A stretch of DNA of 64,000 bases, taken from Hyphomicrobiales bacterium. Lineage in GTDB: Bacteria; Pseudomonadota; Alphaproteobacteria; Rhizobiales; Rhizobiaceae. Position numbers and translations under genes: made by a program. The stretch lies in the NCBI GenBank assembly GCA_900474095.1, contig UCOA01000047.1:1-64000 (forward strand), read 5' to 3'. Within the stretch, counting starts at the first letter, position 1; every line of letters starts with the position of its first letter. Below, one piece after another: positions 36,715-45,154 of this stretch. A model generated the notes under the pieces. The model was not told the DNA's origin and did no database searches. It saw only the letters and a program-made list of their open reading frames with translations.

Positions 36715-37479
36715 TCACGATTCCGGCAGGGTCAATTCCGCGACGAAGTCGTAGGCGTCACCCCGGTAGAGCGAGCGGGTGAATTCCACCACACGGCCGG
36801 AGGCAAGATAGGAAATGCGTTCGATCGAGAGGCTCGCCGATCCGACCGGGACGCCAAGCATTGCCGCGTCCGGATCCTTCAGACTGCAGGCGGAAATCCG
36901 CTGCACGGCGCGCACCGGCCGCGACTTGGTCTTGTCGAGTTCGGCATAGAGCGATGTGCCGATCCGGATGGGATCAGGCAGGAATTCGGCGGAAATGCTC
37001 GCCCGTTCGATGGCAAGCGGCATGTCATCGGCGATGCGCAGGCGGCCGAGACGGGCGACGAGCGAATCGGCGGCAAGGCCAAGCACCATCATCTCATCCG
37101 GCGATGGGTGGAAAAGCCCGCGCTCGATCCACTGCGCCGTCGTCGTCAGCCCGCGCCGCTCCATGTCCTCGGTAAAGGACGTCAGTCGCGACAGCGACTG
37201 CTGGACGCGGCTGACCGGCTTGACCACGAAGGTCCCGGAGCCGTGACGGCGCACCAGGAGGCCATCCTTGACCAGATCGTCCACCGCCTTGCGCACCGTT
37301 ACGCGACTGATGCTGGCATAGTCGGCGAGATCGCGTTCCGGCGGCAGTGCATCGCCGTGGTTCAGTTTGCCGGACAGGATCGCTTCTTCCAGCGATTGAC
37401 GGAGTTTGAGGTAAAGAGGCCCCGACCCTCCGGCCTGCAGGCCCTCCAGTGGCAATATGGCCTCGAGATGCTGGGTCAT
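36715..37479 (-). CDS. GntR/HutC-type transcriptional regulator of the amino-sugar locus
   Basis: This 254-aa regulator has an N-terminal GntR winged helix (PPERDLADYASISRVTVRKA VDDLVKDGLLVRRHGSGTFV) and a C-terminal UTRA ligand domain (LFHPSPDEMMVLGL...YRGDAYDFVAEL). HutC-type members of this kind often bind phosphorylated amino sugars. Its ATG overlaps the stop of the kinase gene. Two inverted copies of a 17-bp motif in the divergent region 38381-38530 are likely its operators, controlling both its own operon and murQ/ABC. Confidence 0.94.
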   Translation of the reverse strand: MTQHLEAILPLEGLQAGGSGPLYLKLRQSLEEAILSGKLNHGDALPPERDLADYASISRVTVRKAVDDLVKDGLLVRRHGSGTFVVKPVSRVQQSLSRLTSFTEDMERRGLTTTAQWIERGLFHPSPDEMMVLGLAADSLVARLGRLRIADDMPLAIERASISAEFLPDPIRIGTSLYAELDKTKSRPVRAVQRISACSLKDPDAAMLGVPVGSASLSIERISYLASGRVVEFTRSLYRGDAYDFVAELTLPES

Positions 37480-38360
37480 GCCTCGGCCCTCGCGTCAGTG
37501 GCAAAGCGCTTGGCGGCGAGTGCGACGGAGCCCGTCAATGCGTCTGCCTCCGGCTCCATGAATAGCGGCTGGTGTCGCTCGGCGAGCCAGGGTCGGTAGA
37601 GGCCTGCCAGCCCACCAAGAAGACAAAGCCTGCCGCTGCCGCGGGCCACCACGACATCAAGTGCCTCGTCGATCGTCAGTGCGGCCGCCCGAAGCAATGC
37701 CGTTGCCACCGGGTCGCCGCGCCCGGCGAATTCAAAGACCTTTGGCGCAAACCGGCCGAAATCGCCGGGCCGGGCAACGCGGGCGAATTCTACCACGTCG
37801 CGCGGATCGGAATTGAACTCCGCCATCACCGCATCGGTCAGCGGCGAGGAGGGGTGAATCTGGTCGAACGCCAGTACACTTTCCTGCAGCAGGGCATGGC
37901 CAAGACGGGCGCCGCTACCGAGGTCACCGATCTGAAAACCCCATCCGCCGATATAGCGGATGTCGCTTGCCTGTCGGGCGATGTAGATCGAACCGGTGCC
38001 GAGGATGGCGACCGCACCGTCGCTGTCGCCCAACGCGCCCTGCAACGCGATCAGCCCGTCGGATTCGATGTCGGCCTTTGCAAAGGGGAGGCGCTCCTTC
38101 ACATAGTGCACGGCATCACCGACATTGCTGCCGGCCACACCAAGAAGTGCGCAGGTTGAGCCGATCTCCGCGGGGGCGATGTTTGCCTCCTCGAACGCAG
38201 CCCTCGCCGCGCCGACAATATGGATCAGGGCATTGTCAGGATCGGTCAGAATGTTGGCGGCGCCGCTTTTGCCGCGCCCCAGGATGCGCCCGTCAGGCCC
38301 CGCTACAGCCGCGCGGCAGCTCGTGCCCCCGCCATCGATTCCCAGAATATAGTTTCGCAT
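37476..38360 (-). CDS. BadF/BadG-type amino-sugar kinase
   Basis: This 294-aa kinase of the BadF/BadG/BcrA ATPase fold has phosphate-binding motif YILGIDGGGTSCRAAVAGPD, GLIALQGALGDSDGAVAILG and TGSIYIARQ. Eukaryotic and bacterial GlcNAc kinases, and some MurNAc kinases, are of this type. The start at 38360 has a perfect GGAGG 6-7 nt upstream; a longer frame to 38405 would cover the operator motif. It heads the minus-strand operon, so it likely phosphorylates the sugar brought in by the divergent ABC transporter. Confidence 0.92.
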   Translation of the reverse strand: MRNYILGIDGGGTSCRAAVAGPDGRILGRGKSGAANILTDPDNALIHIVGAARAAFEEANIAPAEIGSTCALLGVAGSNVGDAVHYVKERLPFAKADIESDGLIALQGALGDSDGAVAILGTGSIYIARQASDIRYIGGWGFQIGDLGSGARLGHALLQESVLAFDQIHPSSPLTDAVMAEFNSDPRDVVEFARVARPGDFGRFAPKVFEFAGRGDPVATALLRAAALTIDEALDVVVARGSGRLCLLGGLAGLYRPWLAERHQPLFMEPEADALTGSVALAAKRFATDARAEA

Positions 38361-38380
38361 GGATACCTCCGGAGAAAATG

Positions 38381-38397
38381 ATACCAAAAAAATACCA
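38381..38397 (-). promoter_or_regulatory. Probable GntR operator, copy 1
   Basis: Read on the minus strand the site is TGGTATTTTTTTGGTAT. It lies 21 nt before the kinase start. It matches 16 of 17 positions of an inverted copy at 38514-38530. Each copy contains a TGGTAT and a GGYAT half in direct order. The sites sit close to both start codons of the divergent operons, as expected for a repressor. Confidence 0.6.
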
Positions 38398-38513
38398 TTA
38401 ACCAAGGGGGATTTGGTCTTTAATTGGATTTATCGCCTAACAACATGAAATAATGGGTAAATTTGATAGCCGTAAATTTTTCTTCGGCCGGAAGTTAATT
38501 TTTCCTAGACAAT

Positions 38514-38530
38514 TGGTATTTTTTTGGCAT
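38514..38530 (+). promoter_or_regulatory. Probable GntR operator, copy 2
   Basis: The plus-strand sequence is TGGTATTTTTTTGGCAT, 26 nt before the murQ start. It is the inverted partner of the site at 38381-38397. The DNA between the two is distinctly AT-rich compared with the surrounding genes and should contain both divergent promoters. Confidence 0.6.
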
Positions 38531-38556
38531 TAATTTGTGGAGAGGAGATTGAACGC

Positions 38557-39456
38557 ATGCCGTCAGCGAAAACCGAACAGCATCACGAGAAGGCGACGGG
38601 ACTGGATGTCATGCATCCGGCACTTGCGCTACGTCTGCTGGCATCCGGCCAGCAGGCCGCGGCGAAGGCTGTCGATGCTGCAATCGAGCCACTGGTCGCC
38701 GCCGCCCAGATCGCCGCCGACACGCTCGCAAGCGGCGGTCGCCTGGCCTATGCGGGTGCCGGCAGCTCTGGCCTCATGGCGATGACCGATGCGCTGGAAT
38801 TGCCCGGCACTTACGGAATTGCCCTTGATAAGGTCGTCGTTCTGCTGGCCGGCGGTGCCGCCAGCCTGACCGATCTGGCCGGCGGGTACGAGGACGATAT
38901 GGAACTGGCACGCAAGGATGTTCGGGACGCCGGCATCGGCAAGGGCGATTGCCTGATTTCCGTCTCCGCCAGCGGCTCGACGCCTTATGCGCTGGCTGCG
39001 GCGGATGAAGCCCGGCAGCGCGGCGCGCGTGTCATCGCCATGGCGAACAATCCCGGCGCGATGCTGTTCCAGGGCGCCGACGTGGCGATCCTGCTGCAGA
39101 CGCCGCCCGAGGTGATCTCCGGATCGACCCGCATGGGCGCGGCGACGGCGCAGAAGATTGCCTTCAACATGTTTTCTACTCTCGTCGGTATCCATCTCGG
39201 TCATGTCTACGACGGATACATGGTCAATCTAAAGGCCGACAATGCCAAGCTGCGCGGCCGCGCCGTCCGCATCGTCTCCGACATTGCCGGCATCGGGGCG
39301 GCGGAAGCGGGCCGCTATCTCACCACGTCATCGGGTTCGGTAAAGATCGCCATTCTGCTTGCTGCCGGGGCAAGGGATGTGGCGGCGGCGGACGCCGCGC
39401 TTGCCGAGGCCGGTCAAAATTTGCGCCGCGCCTTGTACAGCGTCGCTGCACGTTAA
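38557..39456 (+). CDS. murQ: N-acetylmuramic acid 6-phosphate etherase
   Basis: MurQ (299 residues) cleaves the lactyl ether of MurNAc-6-P to give GlcNAc-6-P and lactate. SIS-domain features are visible: GGRLAYAGAGSSGLMAMTDA, SVSASGSTPYAL and the MurQ-specific STRMGAATAQKIAFNMFSTL. The start at 38557 has AGGAGA upstream; earlier in-frame ATG 38524 lies within the operator. It is the first gene of the plus-strand operon, linking cell-wall sugar uptake to NagA and the deaminase on the other strand. Confidence 0.95.
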   Translation: MPSAKTEQHHEKATGLDVMHPALALRLLASGQQAAAKAVDAAIEPLVAAAQIAADTLASGGRLAYAGAGSSGLMAMTDALELPGTYGIALDKVVVLLAGGAASLTDLAGGYEDDMELARKDVRDAGIGKGDCLISVSASGSTPYALAAADEARQRGARVIAMANNPGAMLFQGADVAILLQTPPEVISGSTRMGAATAQKIAFNMFSTLVGIHLGHVYDGYMVNLKADNAKLRGRAVRIVSDIAGIGAAEAGRYLTTSSGSVKIAILLAAGARDVAAADAALAEAGQNLRRALYSVAAR

Positions 39457-39509
39457 TTTAAGGGTTCCAAAACCGCGCCGGACCGGCGCATAATAAAAGG
39501 GAGAACGTA

Positions 39510-40769
39510 ATGACCCGCACGACTTTGAAATGCTTGCTGCTTGCCTCCAGCATGCTCGGCTCCGCCGGGCTGGCGCATGCGGAAGACGTCACGCTGACGA
39601 TCGAAAGCTGGCGCAACGACGACCTGACCATCTGGCAGGAAAAACTGATCCCGGCTTTCGAAGCGAAGAATCCGGGTATCAAGGTGAAGTTCGCGCCGAC
39701 GGCGCCGACCGAATACAACGCCGCGCTGAACGCCAAGCTCGACGCCGGCTCCGCTGGTGACCTCGTCACCTGCCGTCCGTTCGACGTCTCGCTCGAACTC
39801 TACAACAAGAAGCACCTCGCCGACCTCACGGGTCTTGCCGGCATGGAGAACTTCTCGCCGGTCGCCAAGTCCGCCTGGACGACGGACGATGGTTCGGCAA
39901 CCTTCTGCGTGCCGATGGCATCTGTCATCCACGGCTTCATCTACAACAAGGATGCCTTCGACAAGCTCGGTATCGCCATCCCGACGACGGAAGCCGAATT
40001 CTTTGCCGCCCTCGACAAGATCAAGGCAGATGGCACCTATATCCCGTTGGCCATGGGCACGAAGGATCTCTGGGAAGCAGCAACCATGGGCTACCAGAAC
40101 ATCGGCCCGACCTACTGGAAAGGTGAGGAAGGCCGCGCCGCTCTCATCAAGGGCGAGCAGAAGCTGACCGACGAGCCGTGGGTCGAACCCTTCAAGGTTC
40201 TTGCCAAGTGGAAAGACTATCTTGGCGACGGCTTCGAAGCCCAGACCTATCCGGACAGCCAAAACCTCTTCACGCTCGGCCGCGCCGCCATCTATCCGGC
40301 CGGCTCATGGGAAATCGGCCTGTTCAACACCCAGGCCCAGTTCAAGATGGGCGCCTTCCCGCCGCCGGTTAAGGCCGCTGGCGATACCTGCTATATCTCG
40401 GACCACACCGACATCGGCGTTGGCCTGAATGCTAAGAGCGCGCATCCGGAAGAAGCCAAGAAGTTCCTGAGTTGGGTTGCTTCGCCGGAATTCGCCGACA
40501 TCTACGCCAACGCGCTGCCGGGCTTCTTCAGCCTGAATTCGACGCCGGTGAAGATGAGCGATCCGCTCGCCCAGGAATTCGTCTCCTGGCGTGAAAAGTG
40601 CAAGCCGACCATCCGATCGACCTACCAGATTTTGGCGCGCGGTACGCCGAGCCTCGAAAACGAGACCTGGGTTGAATCGGCCAACGTGATCAACGGCACC
40701 GATACGCCGGAAGTCGCCGCCGAGAAACTGCAGAAGGGTCTCGACAGCTGGTACAAGCCGGCGAAGTAA
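39510..40769 (+). CDS. Sugar ABC transporter substrate-binding protein
   Basis: This 419-aa periplasmic binding protein of the family 1 extracellular solute-binding type has a signal peptide (CLLLASSMLGSAGLAHA, cut before EDVTL). Mature parts typical of the family are TIWQEKLIPAFEAKNPGIKV and AAIYPAGSWEIGLFN. GGGAG precedes the ATG. It follows murQ by 53 nt. Given murQ and the kinases, MurNAc, GlcNAc or muropeptide sugars are the likely ligands, but this is from context only. Confidence 0.94.
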   Translation: MTRTTLKCLLLASSMLGSAGLAHAEDVTLTIESWRNDDLTIWQEKLIPAFEAKNPGIKVKFAPTAPTEYNAALNAKLDAGSAGDLVTCRPFDVSLELYNKKHLADLTGLAGMENFSPVAKSAWTTDDGSATFCVPMASVIHGFIYNKDAFDKLGIAIPTTEAEFFAALDKIKADGTYIPLAMGTKDLWEAATMGYQNIGPTYWKGEEGRAALIKGEQKLTDEPWVEPFKVLAKWKDYLGDGFEAQTYPDSQNLFTLGRAAIYPAGSWEIGLFNTQAQFKMGAFPPPVKAAGDTCYISDHTDIGVGLNAKSAHPEEAKKFLSWVASPEFADIYANALPGFFSLNSTPVKMSDPLAQEFVSWREKCKPTIRSTYQILARGTPSLENETWVESANVINGTDTPEVAAEKLQKGLDSWYKPAK

Positions 40770-40801
40770 ATCGGAGTTGCGGGGCACTGCCCCGCACCCT
40801 A

Positions 40802-40829
40802 ACCTTCTCCCCGCCTGCGGGGAGAAGGT
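40802..40829. repeat. Perfect palindrome, Rhizobium intergenic-element type
   Basis: A 13-bp inverted repeat (ACCTTCTCCCCGC / GCGGGGAGAAGGT) with a 2-nt centre is followed by GGTGCCCGACAGGCGGATGA. This layout is typical of dispersed rhizobial intergenic palindromes such as RIME elements. It lies between the binding-protein and permease genes and could protect the 3' end of the binding-protein transcript. The gap 40770-41033 holds no gene. Confidence 0.6.
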
Positions 40830-41033
40830 GCCCGACAGGCGGATGAGGCACCGCCGCGTGCGGGATGTTCCTATGCGAAAAAGCAAGGCGTCCGGCCGAA
40901 AACATGTAATCTGAAATCACATCTGCCGGCGGCTTTCGCCCGCTGGTTCAGGCATGCGCGGCGGGGACCGGCGGCGCAGCGCCTTGCCGCATTTCGCGGT
41001 GATCGACGAAAAACGGGTCGGAGCGGCAGAGCC

Positions 41034-41984
41034 ATGAGCAGCGCCATAATGTCTGAGGACAGCATTCAAACACCGGCACGGGCGAAACGCTGGCATATCC
41101 TCGTTTTTCTGCTGCCAGCCTTCGTGATCTATTCCGCCGTCATGATCCTGCCGCTGGTGGAGACGCTGCGCCTGTCGCTGTTCAACACCGTTGACGGCCA
41201 GTCGACCTTCGTCGGTTTTGCCAATTTCCAGGTGCTATTCGGCCAAGAGCGCTGGGCGGCGGATTTCTGGCGGGCACTGAAGAACAATTTCATTTTCTTC
41301 GCCATCCACATGCTGGTCCAGAACCCGCTTGGCATTGCGCTTGCCGCGATGCTGTCGATCCCGAAGCTGCGGCTCGCCACCTTCTATCGGACGGCGATTT
41401 TCCTGCCGACGCTGTTGTCCTTCGTCATCGTCGGTTTCATCTGGAAGCTGATCCTGTCGCCGATCTGGGGCATCACGCCGTTTTTCATGGACCTGGTCGG
41501 TCTCAAGGCCTTCTTCGCGCCCTGGCTCGGCAGGCCCGGCTCGGCGCTGATCGCGGTGTCGCTGATCTCCGTCTGGCAGAATATCGGCATCCCGATGATG
41601 CTGATCTATGCGGCGCTGCTCAACATCCCCGACGAGGTGATCGAGGCGGCGGAATGCGACGGCGTCACCGGCTGGAGCCAGTTCTGGAAGATCAAGCTGC
41701 CGCTGGTACTGCCGGCGATCGGCATGGTCTCGATCCTGACCTTCGTCGGCAACTTCAATGCGTTCGACCTGATCTATACCGTGCAGGGGGCGCTGGCCGG
41801 ACCGGACGGGTCGACCGACATTCTCGGCACGCTGCTCTATCGCACCTTTTTCGGCTTCCAGCTGCAGCTGGGCGACCGTTCGATGGGCGCCACCATCGCC
41901 ACCGTGATGTTCCTGATCATCCTTGCCGGGGTGTCGCTCTATCTCTTCGGCATCCAGCGGCGTGTCCGCCGCTACCAGTTCTAA
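41034..41984 (+). CDS. Sugar ABC transporter permease (MalF-like)
   Basis: This 316-aa inner-membrane permease has six hydrophobic helices and the EAA loop IPDEVIEAAECDGVTGWSQF, which contacts the ATPase. It is the MalF/UgpA-type partner. ATG 41034 or 41049 could be the start; there is GGCAGAG before the first. It precedes the second permease by 12 nt. Confidence 0.94.
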   Translation: MSSAIMSEDSIQTPARAKRWHILVFLLPAFVIYSAVMILPLVETLRLSLFNTVDGQSTFVGFANFQVLFGQERWAADFWRALKNNFIFFAIHMLVQNPLGIALAAMLSIPKLRLATFYRTAIFLPTLLSFVIVGFIWKLILSPIWGITPFFMDLVGLKAFFAPWLGRPGSALIAVSLISVWQNIGIPMMLIYAALLNIPDEVIEAAECDGVTGWSQFWKIKLPLVLPAIGMVSILTFVGNFNAFDLIYTVQGALAGPDGSTDILGTLLYRTFFGFQLQLGDRSMGATIATVMFLIILAGVSLYLFGIQRRVRRYQF

Positions 41985-41996
41985 GGGAGAGACAAA

Positions 41997-42836
41997 ATGT
42001 CAAAAGCACGCATGTCACCCCTGCGTTCCAGCTTCGTACATCTGGCGCTCGCCGGCTATACCGCCGTCGCCCTGTTCCCGGTGCTCCTGACGATCGTGAA
42101 CTCGTTCAAGGACCGGAATGCCATCTTTCGCACGCCGCTCGCGCCGCCGACGGCAAATACCTTCAGCCTTGTCGGTTACGAGACGGTGCTGAAGCAAGGC
42201 GATTTCGTTGGCTATTTCCAGAACAGCCTGATCGTCACCGTCATCTCGATCTTCTTCGTGCTCCTGTTCGGCGCGATGGCGGCGTTCGCGCTGTCGGAAT
42301 ATCGCTTCCGGGGCAATACGATGATGGGGCTCTATCTCGCCATCGGCATCATGATCCCGATCCGCCTTGGGACGGTTGCGATCCTGCAGGGCATGGTCGC
42401 CGCCGGTCTGGTGAACACGCTGACGGCGCTGATCCTCGTTTATACCGCCCAAGGTCTGCCGCTTGCCATCTTCATCCTGTCCGAATTCATGCGTACCGTC
42501 TCGGACGATCTGAAGAATGCCGGACGCATCGACGGCCTGTCGGAATATGCGATCTTCTTCCGCCTGGTACTGCCGCTCATCAAACCGGCCATGGCGACGG
42601 TCGCGGTCTTTACCATGATCCCGATCTGGAATGACCTCTGGTTCCCGCTGATCCTCGCCCCCGGTGAAGCCACAAAGACCGTCACGCTCGGCTCGCAGGT
42701 TTTCATCGGCCAGTTCGTCACCAATTGGAACGCGGTTCTTGCCGCCTTGTCGCTGGCGATCTTCCCGGTCCTCATCCTCTACGTCATCTTCTCGCGGCAG
42801 CTGATCCGCGGCATTACCGCAGGAGCAGTCAAGTGA
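41997..42836 (+). CDS. Sugar ABC transporter permease (MalG-like)
   Basis: This 279-aa permease has six hydrophobic helices, and its EAA-type loop reads DDLKNAGRIDGLSEYAIFFR. It is the MalG/UgpE-type partner of the preceding protein. GGGAGAG lies just before the ATG. Its stop overlaps the GTG start of the oxidoreductase gene by 4 nt. Confidence 0.94.
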   Translation: MSKARMSPLRSSFVHLALAGYTAVALFPVLLTIVNSFKDRNAIFRTPLAPPTANTFSLVGYETVLKQGDFVGYFQNSLIVTVISIFFVLLFGAMAAFALSEYRFRGNTMMGLYLAIGIMIPIRLGTVAILQGMVAAGLVNTLTALILVYTAQGLPLAIFILSEFMRTVSDDLKNAGRIDGLSEYAIFFRLVLPLIKPAMATVAVFTMIPIWNDLWFPLILAPGEATKTVTLGSQVFIGQFVTNWNAVLAALSLAIFPVLILYVIFSRQLIRGITAGAVK

Positions 42837-43891
42837 GTGCCAAGCCCATCCGCGTACTCGTCGCAGGCCTCGGCAATATGGGCCGCAGCCATGCGCTCGC
42901 CTACCATAACAATCCCGGCTTCGAGATCGTCGGGCTGGTCAACCGCTCGAAGGTCGATCTGGTGCCCGAACTTCAAGGCTACACGATCCATCCGAGCTTC
43001 GAATCGGCGCTGAAGGAGCTGAAGCCCGATCTCTGCTCGATCTGCACCTATTCCGACAGCCATGCCGACTATGCTGTCATGGCGTTCGACGCCGGTTGCG
43101 ATGTCTTCGTCGAAAAACCGCTGGCAACGACGGTGATGGATGCAGAGCGGGTGGTCGCGGCAGCCAGGAAGGCCGGCAGGAAACTCATCGTCGGCTATAT
43201 TCTGCGTCATCACCCCTCCTGGGTGCGGCTGATCGCCGAGGCGCGCAAGCTGGGCGGCCCCTATGTCTTCCGCATGAACCTCAATCAGCAATCCAGCGGC
43301 CCGACCTGGGCGACGCATAAGGCCCTGATGGACACCACTTCGCCGATTGTCGATTGCGGCGTGCATTATGTCGATGTCATGTGCCAGATCACCGATGCCA
43401 AGGCCGTCGAGGTGCGCGGCATGGGCTTGCGCCTTTCCGGTGAGGTCGCACCGGACATGTATAATTACGGGCATTTGCAGGTGATTTACGCGGATGGTTC
43501 GGTCGGCTGGTACGAAGCGGGCTGGGGACCGATGATCTCGGAAACCGCCTTCTTCGTGAAGGACGTGATGTCGCCAAACGGCTCGGTCTCGATCGTCATG
43601 GACCCGAATGCCAAGTCGGACGACATCGACACGCACACCAAGACGGCCGTCATTCGTGTCCACAAGGCCGAAACCGGACCCGACGGCAAGTTCGTTCACA
43701 ATGACGAAGACCTGCAGATGGATGGCGAGCCGGGGCATCAGGAACTCTGCGATCTAGAGCAGGCCTATGTGCTGAAGGCCATCACCGAAAACGTCAATCT
43801 CGAACGACACATGGACGACGCCGTCCAGTCACTGCGCATCTGCCTCGCGGCCGATGAAAGCGTGCGCACCGGTCGTCCCGTTAAACTGTAG
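42833..43891 (+). CDS. Gfo/Idh/MocA-family oxidoreductase
   Basis: This 352-aa NAD(P)-dependent dehydrogenase has a Rossmann fold start [17 protein letters not shown] and the family EKP motif in [16 protein letters not shown]. His residues in [11 protein letters not shown] and [11 protein letters not shown] are typical of the catalytic region. Such enzymes oxidise or isomerise sugars and cyclitols. The start is a GTG at 42833 in a GTGA overlap with the permease stop. It is inside the transporter operon, so it probably acts on the imported sugar or a derivative. Confidence 0.92.
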   Translation: MSAKPIRVLVAGLGNMGRSHALAYHNNPGFEIVGLVNRSKVDLVPELQGYTIHPSFESALKELKPDLCSICTYSDSHADYAVMAFDAGCDVFVEKPLATTVMDAERVVAAARKAGRKLIVGYILRHHPSWVRLIAEARKLGGPYVFRMNLNQQSSGPTWATHKALMDTTSPIVDCGVHYVDVMCQITDAKAVEVRGMGLRLSGEVAPDMYNYGHLQVIYADGSVGWYEAGWGPMISETAFFVKDVMSPNGSVSIVMDPNAKSDDIDTHTKTAVIRVHKAETGPDGKFVHNDEDLQMDGEPGHQELCDLEQAYVLKAITENVNLERHMDDAVQSLRICLAADESVRTGRPVKL

Positions 43892-43904
43892 AAGAGGGCC
43901 TAAC

Positions 43905-44912
43905 GTGGGATCTTTGAACCTGAAATCCATTCGCAAGGCCTTCGGCACCCATGAGGTTCTGAAGGGCATCGATCTCGACGTGAAGGACGGTGAGTTCGTC
44001 ATTTTCGTCGGCCCGTCAGGCTGCGGTAAGTCCACGCTCCTGCGGGTCATCGCCGGTCTGGAAGACGCGACCTCCGGCAGCGTCCAGATCGACGGCCTGG
44101 AGGTGATCAATACGCCGCCCGCCAAGCGCGGCATCGCCATGGTGTTCCAGTCCTACGCGCTCTATCCGCACCTGACCGTCAAGGACAATATGGGCCTTGG
44201 TCTGAAGCAGATGGGTGCACCCAGGGTTGAGGTTGACGCAAAGGTCGCCAAGGCGTCCTCGATGTTGTCGCTGGAGCCCTATCTTGCGCGCCGCCCGGCG
44301 GAGCTGTCCGGCGGCCAGCGCCAGCGCGTCGCCATCGGCCGCGCCATCGTGCGCGAGCCGAAGCTCTTCCTATTCGACGAGCCACTGTCGAACCTCGATG
44401 CCGCGTTGCGCGTCAACACCCGTATCGAAATCGCAAGACTGCATCGCAGCCTCAAGGCGACGATGATCTATGTGACGCACGACCAGGTCGAGGCCATGAC
44501 GCTCGCCGACAAGATCGTGGTCCTCAATGCCGGCCAGATCGAGCAAGTCGGTTCGCCGATGGAGCTTTACAACAAACCGGCAAACGTCTTCGTTGCCGGT
44601 TTCATCGGCTCGCCGCAGATGAATTTCATCGAGGCGGGCACGCTGGGTGACACGAATGCGAAAACCATCGGCATCCGGCCCGAGCACATCGTCCTGTCGC
44701 GGGAAAGCGGCGACTGGAAGGGCAAGGTCATTCATGTCGAGCACCTCGGCGCCGATACCATTCTCTATCTGGAAACCGAGGTCACCGGCCTTCTGACGGT
44801 GCGGCTCTTCGGCGAGCACCGCTACGATGTCGATGATGTTGTCTATGCGACGCCGGACAAGATGGCGATGCATCGTTTCGGCTCGGACGACCGGGTCTTG
44901 CACGGATCTTGA
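43905..44912 (+). CDS. Sugar ABC transporter ATP-binding protein (MalK/UgpC type)
   Basis: This 335-aa ATPase has Walker [18 protein letters not shown], signature [20 protein letters not shown], Walker [17 protein letters not shown] and the H-loop [18 protein letters not shown]-terminal TOBE regulatory region follows. The start is a GTG at 43905 with AGAGGG upstream. It is the last gene of the murQ operon and is followed by a terminator at 44927. Confidence 0.94.
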   Translation: MGSLNLKSIRKAFGTHEVLKGIDLDVKDGEFVIFVGPSGCGKSTLLRVIAGLEDATSGSVQIDGLEVINTPPAKRGIAMVFQSYALYPHLTVKDNMGLGLKQMGAPRVEVDAKVAKASSMLSLEPYLARRPAELSGGQRQRVAIGRAIVREPKLFLFDEPLSNLDAALRVNTRIEIARLHRSLKATMIYVTHDQVEAMTLADKIVVLNAGQIEQVGSPMELYNKPANVFVAGFIGSPQMNFIEAGTLGDTNAKTIGIRPEHIVLSRESGDWKGKVIHVEHLGADTILYLETEVTGLLTVRLFGEHRYDVDDVVYATPDKMAMHRFGSDDRVLHGS

Positions 44913-44926
44913 ATATTCAAGTTTTT

Positions 44927-44969
44927 ACCGAGCGATGACTAGGTCGTCGTCGCTCGGTAACGTTTTTTT
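44927..44969 (+). terminator. Rho-independent terminator of the murQ/sugar ABC operon
   Basis: The stem ACCGAGCGA (44927-44935) pairs with TCGCTCGGT (44950-44958), and further pairing inside extends it. A run of seven T follows after AACG. It sits 15 nt after the ATPase stop. Confidence 0.8.
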
Positions 44970-45000
44970 GCGCCGCATCATTCGCTTGCGCTGCCTTTAA

Positions 45001-45028
45001 TTTTAACATACATATTTGTTTGTATAAT
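45001..45028 (+). promoter_or_regulatory. Efflux operon promoter with overlapping palindrome
   Basis: A perfect -10 hexamer TATAAT lies at 45023-45028, with a poor -35 (TTTTAA) about 16 nt upstream. An interrupted palindrome, ATACATATTTGTTTGTAT at 45008-45025, overlaps the spacer and the -10. It resembles operators of AcrR/TetR-type efflux repressors. The TetR gene at 49603-50256 is the likely binder. Confidence 0.5.
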
Positions 45029-45154
45029 TTGATATGGCTACATTAGCCCCCTGAAGGGTGCGCCGTATCTTACTGATCTTTATTAACTTCCGGCTGCTGC
45101 CGCTTTCCTTTGACAGGGGGCTGGCCCGCGCCGGGCTTTTGCGTGGAACCGACA

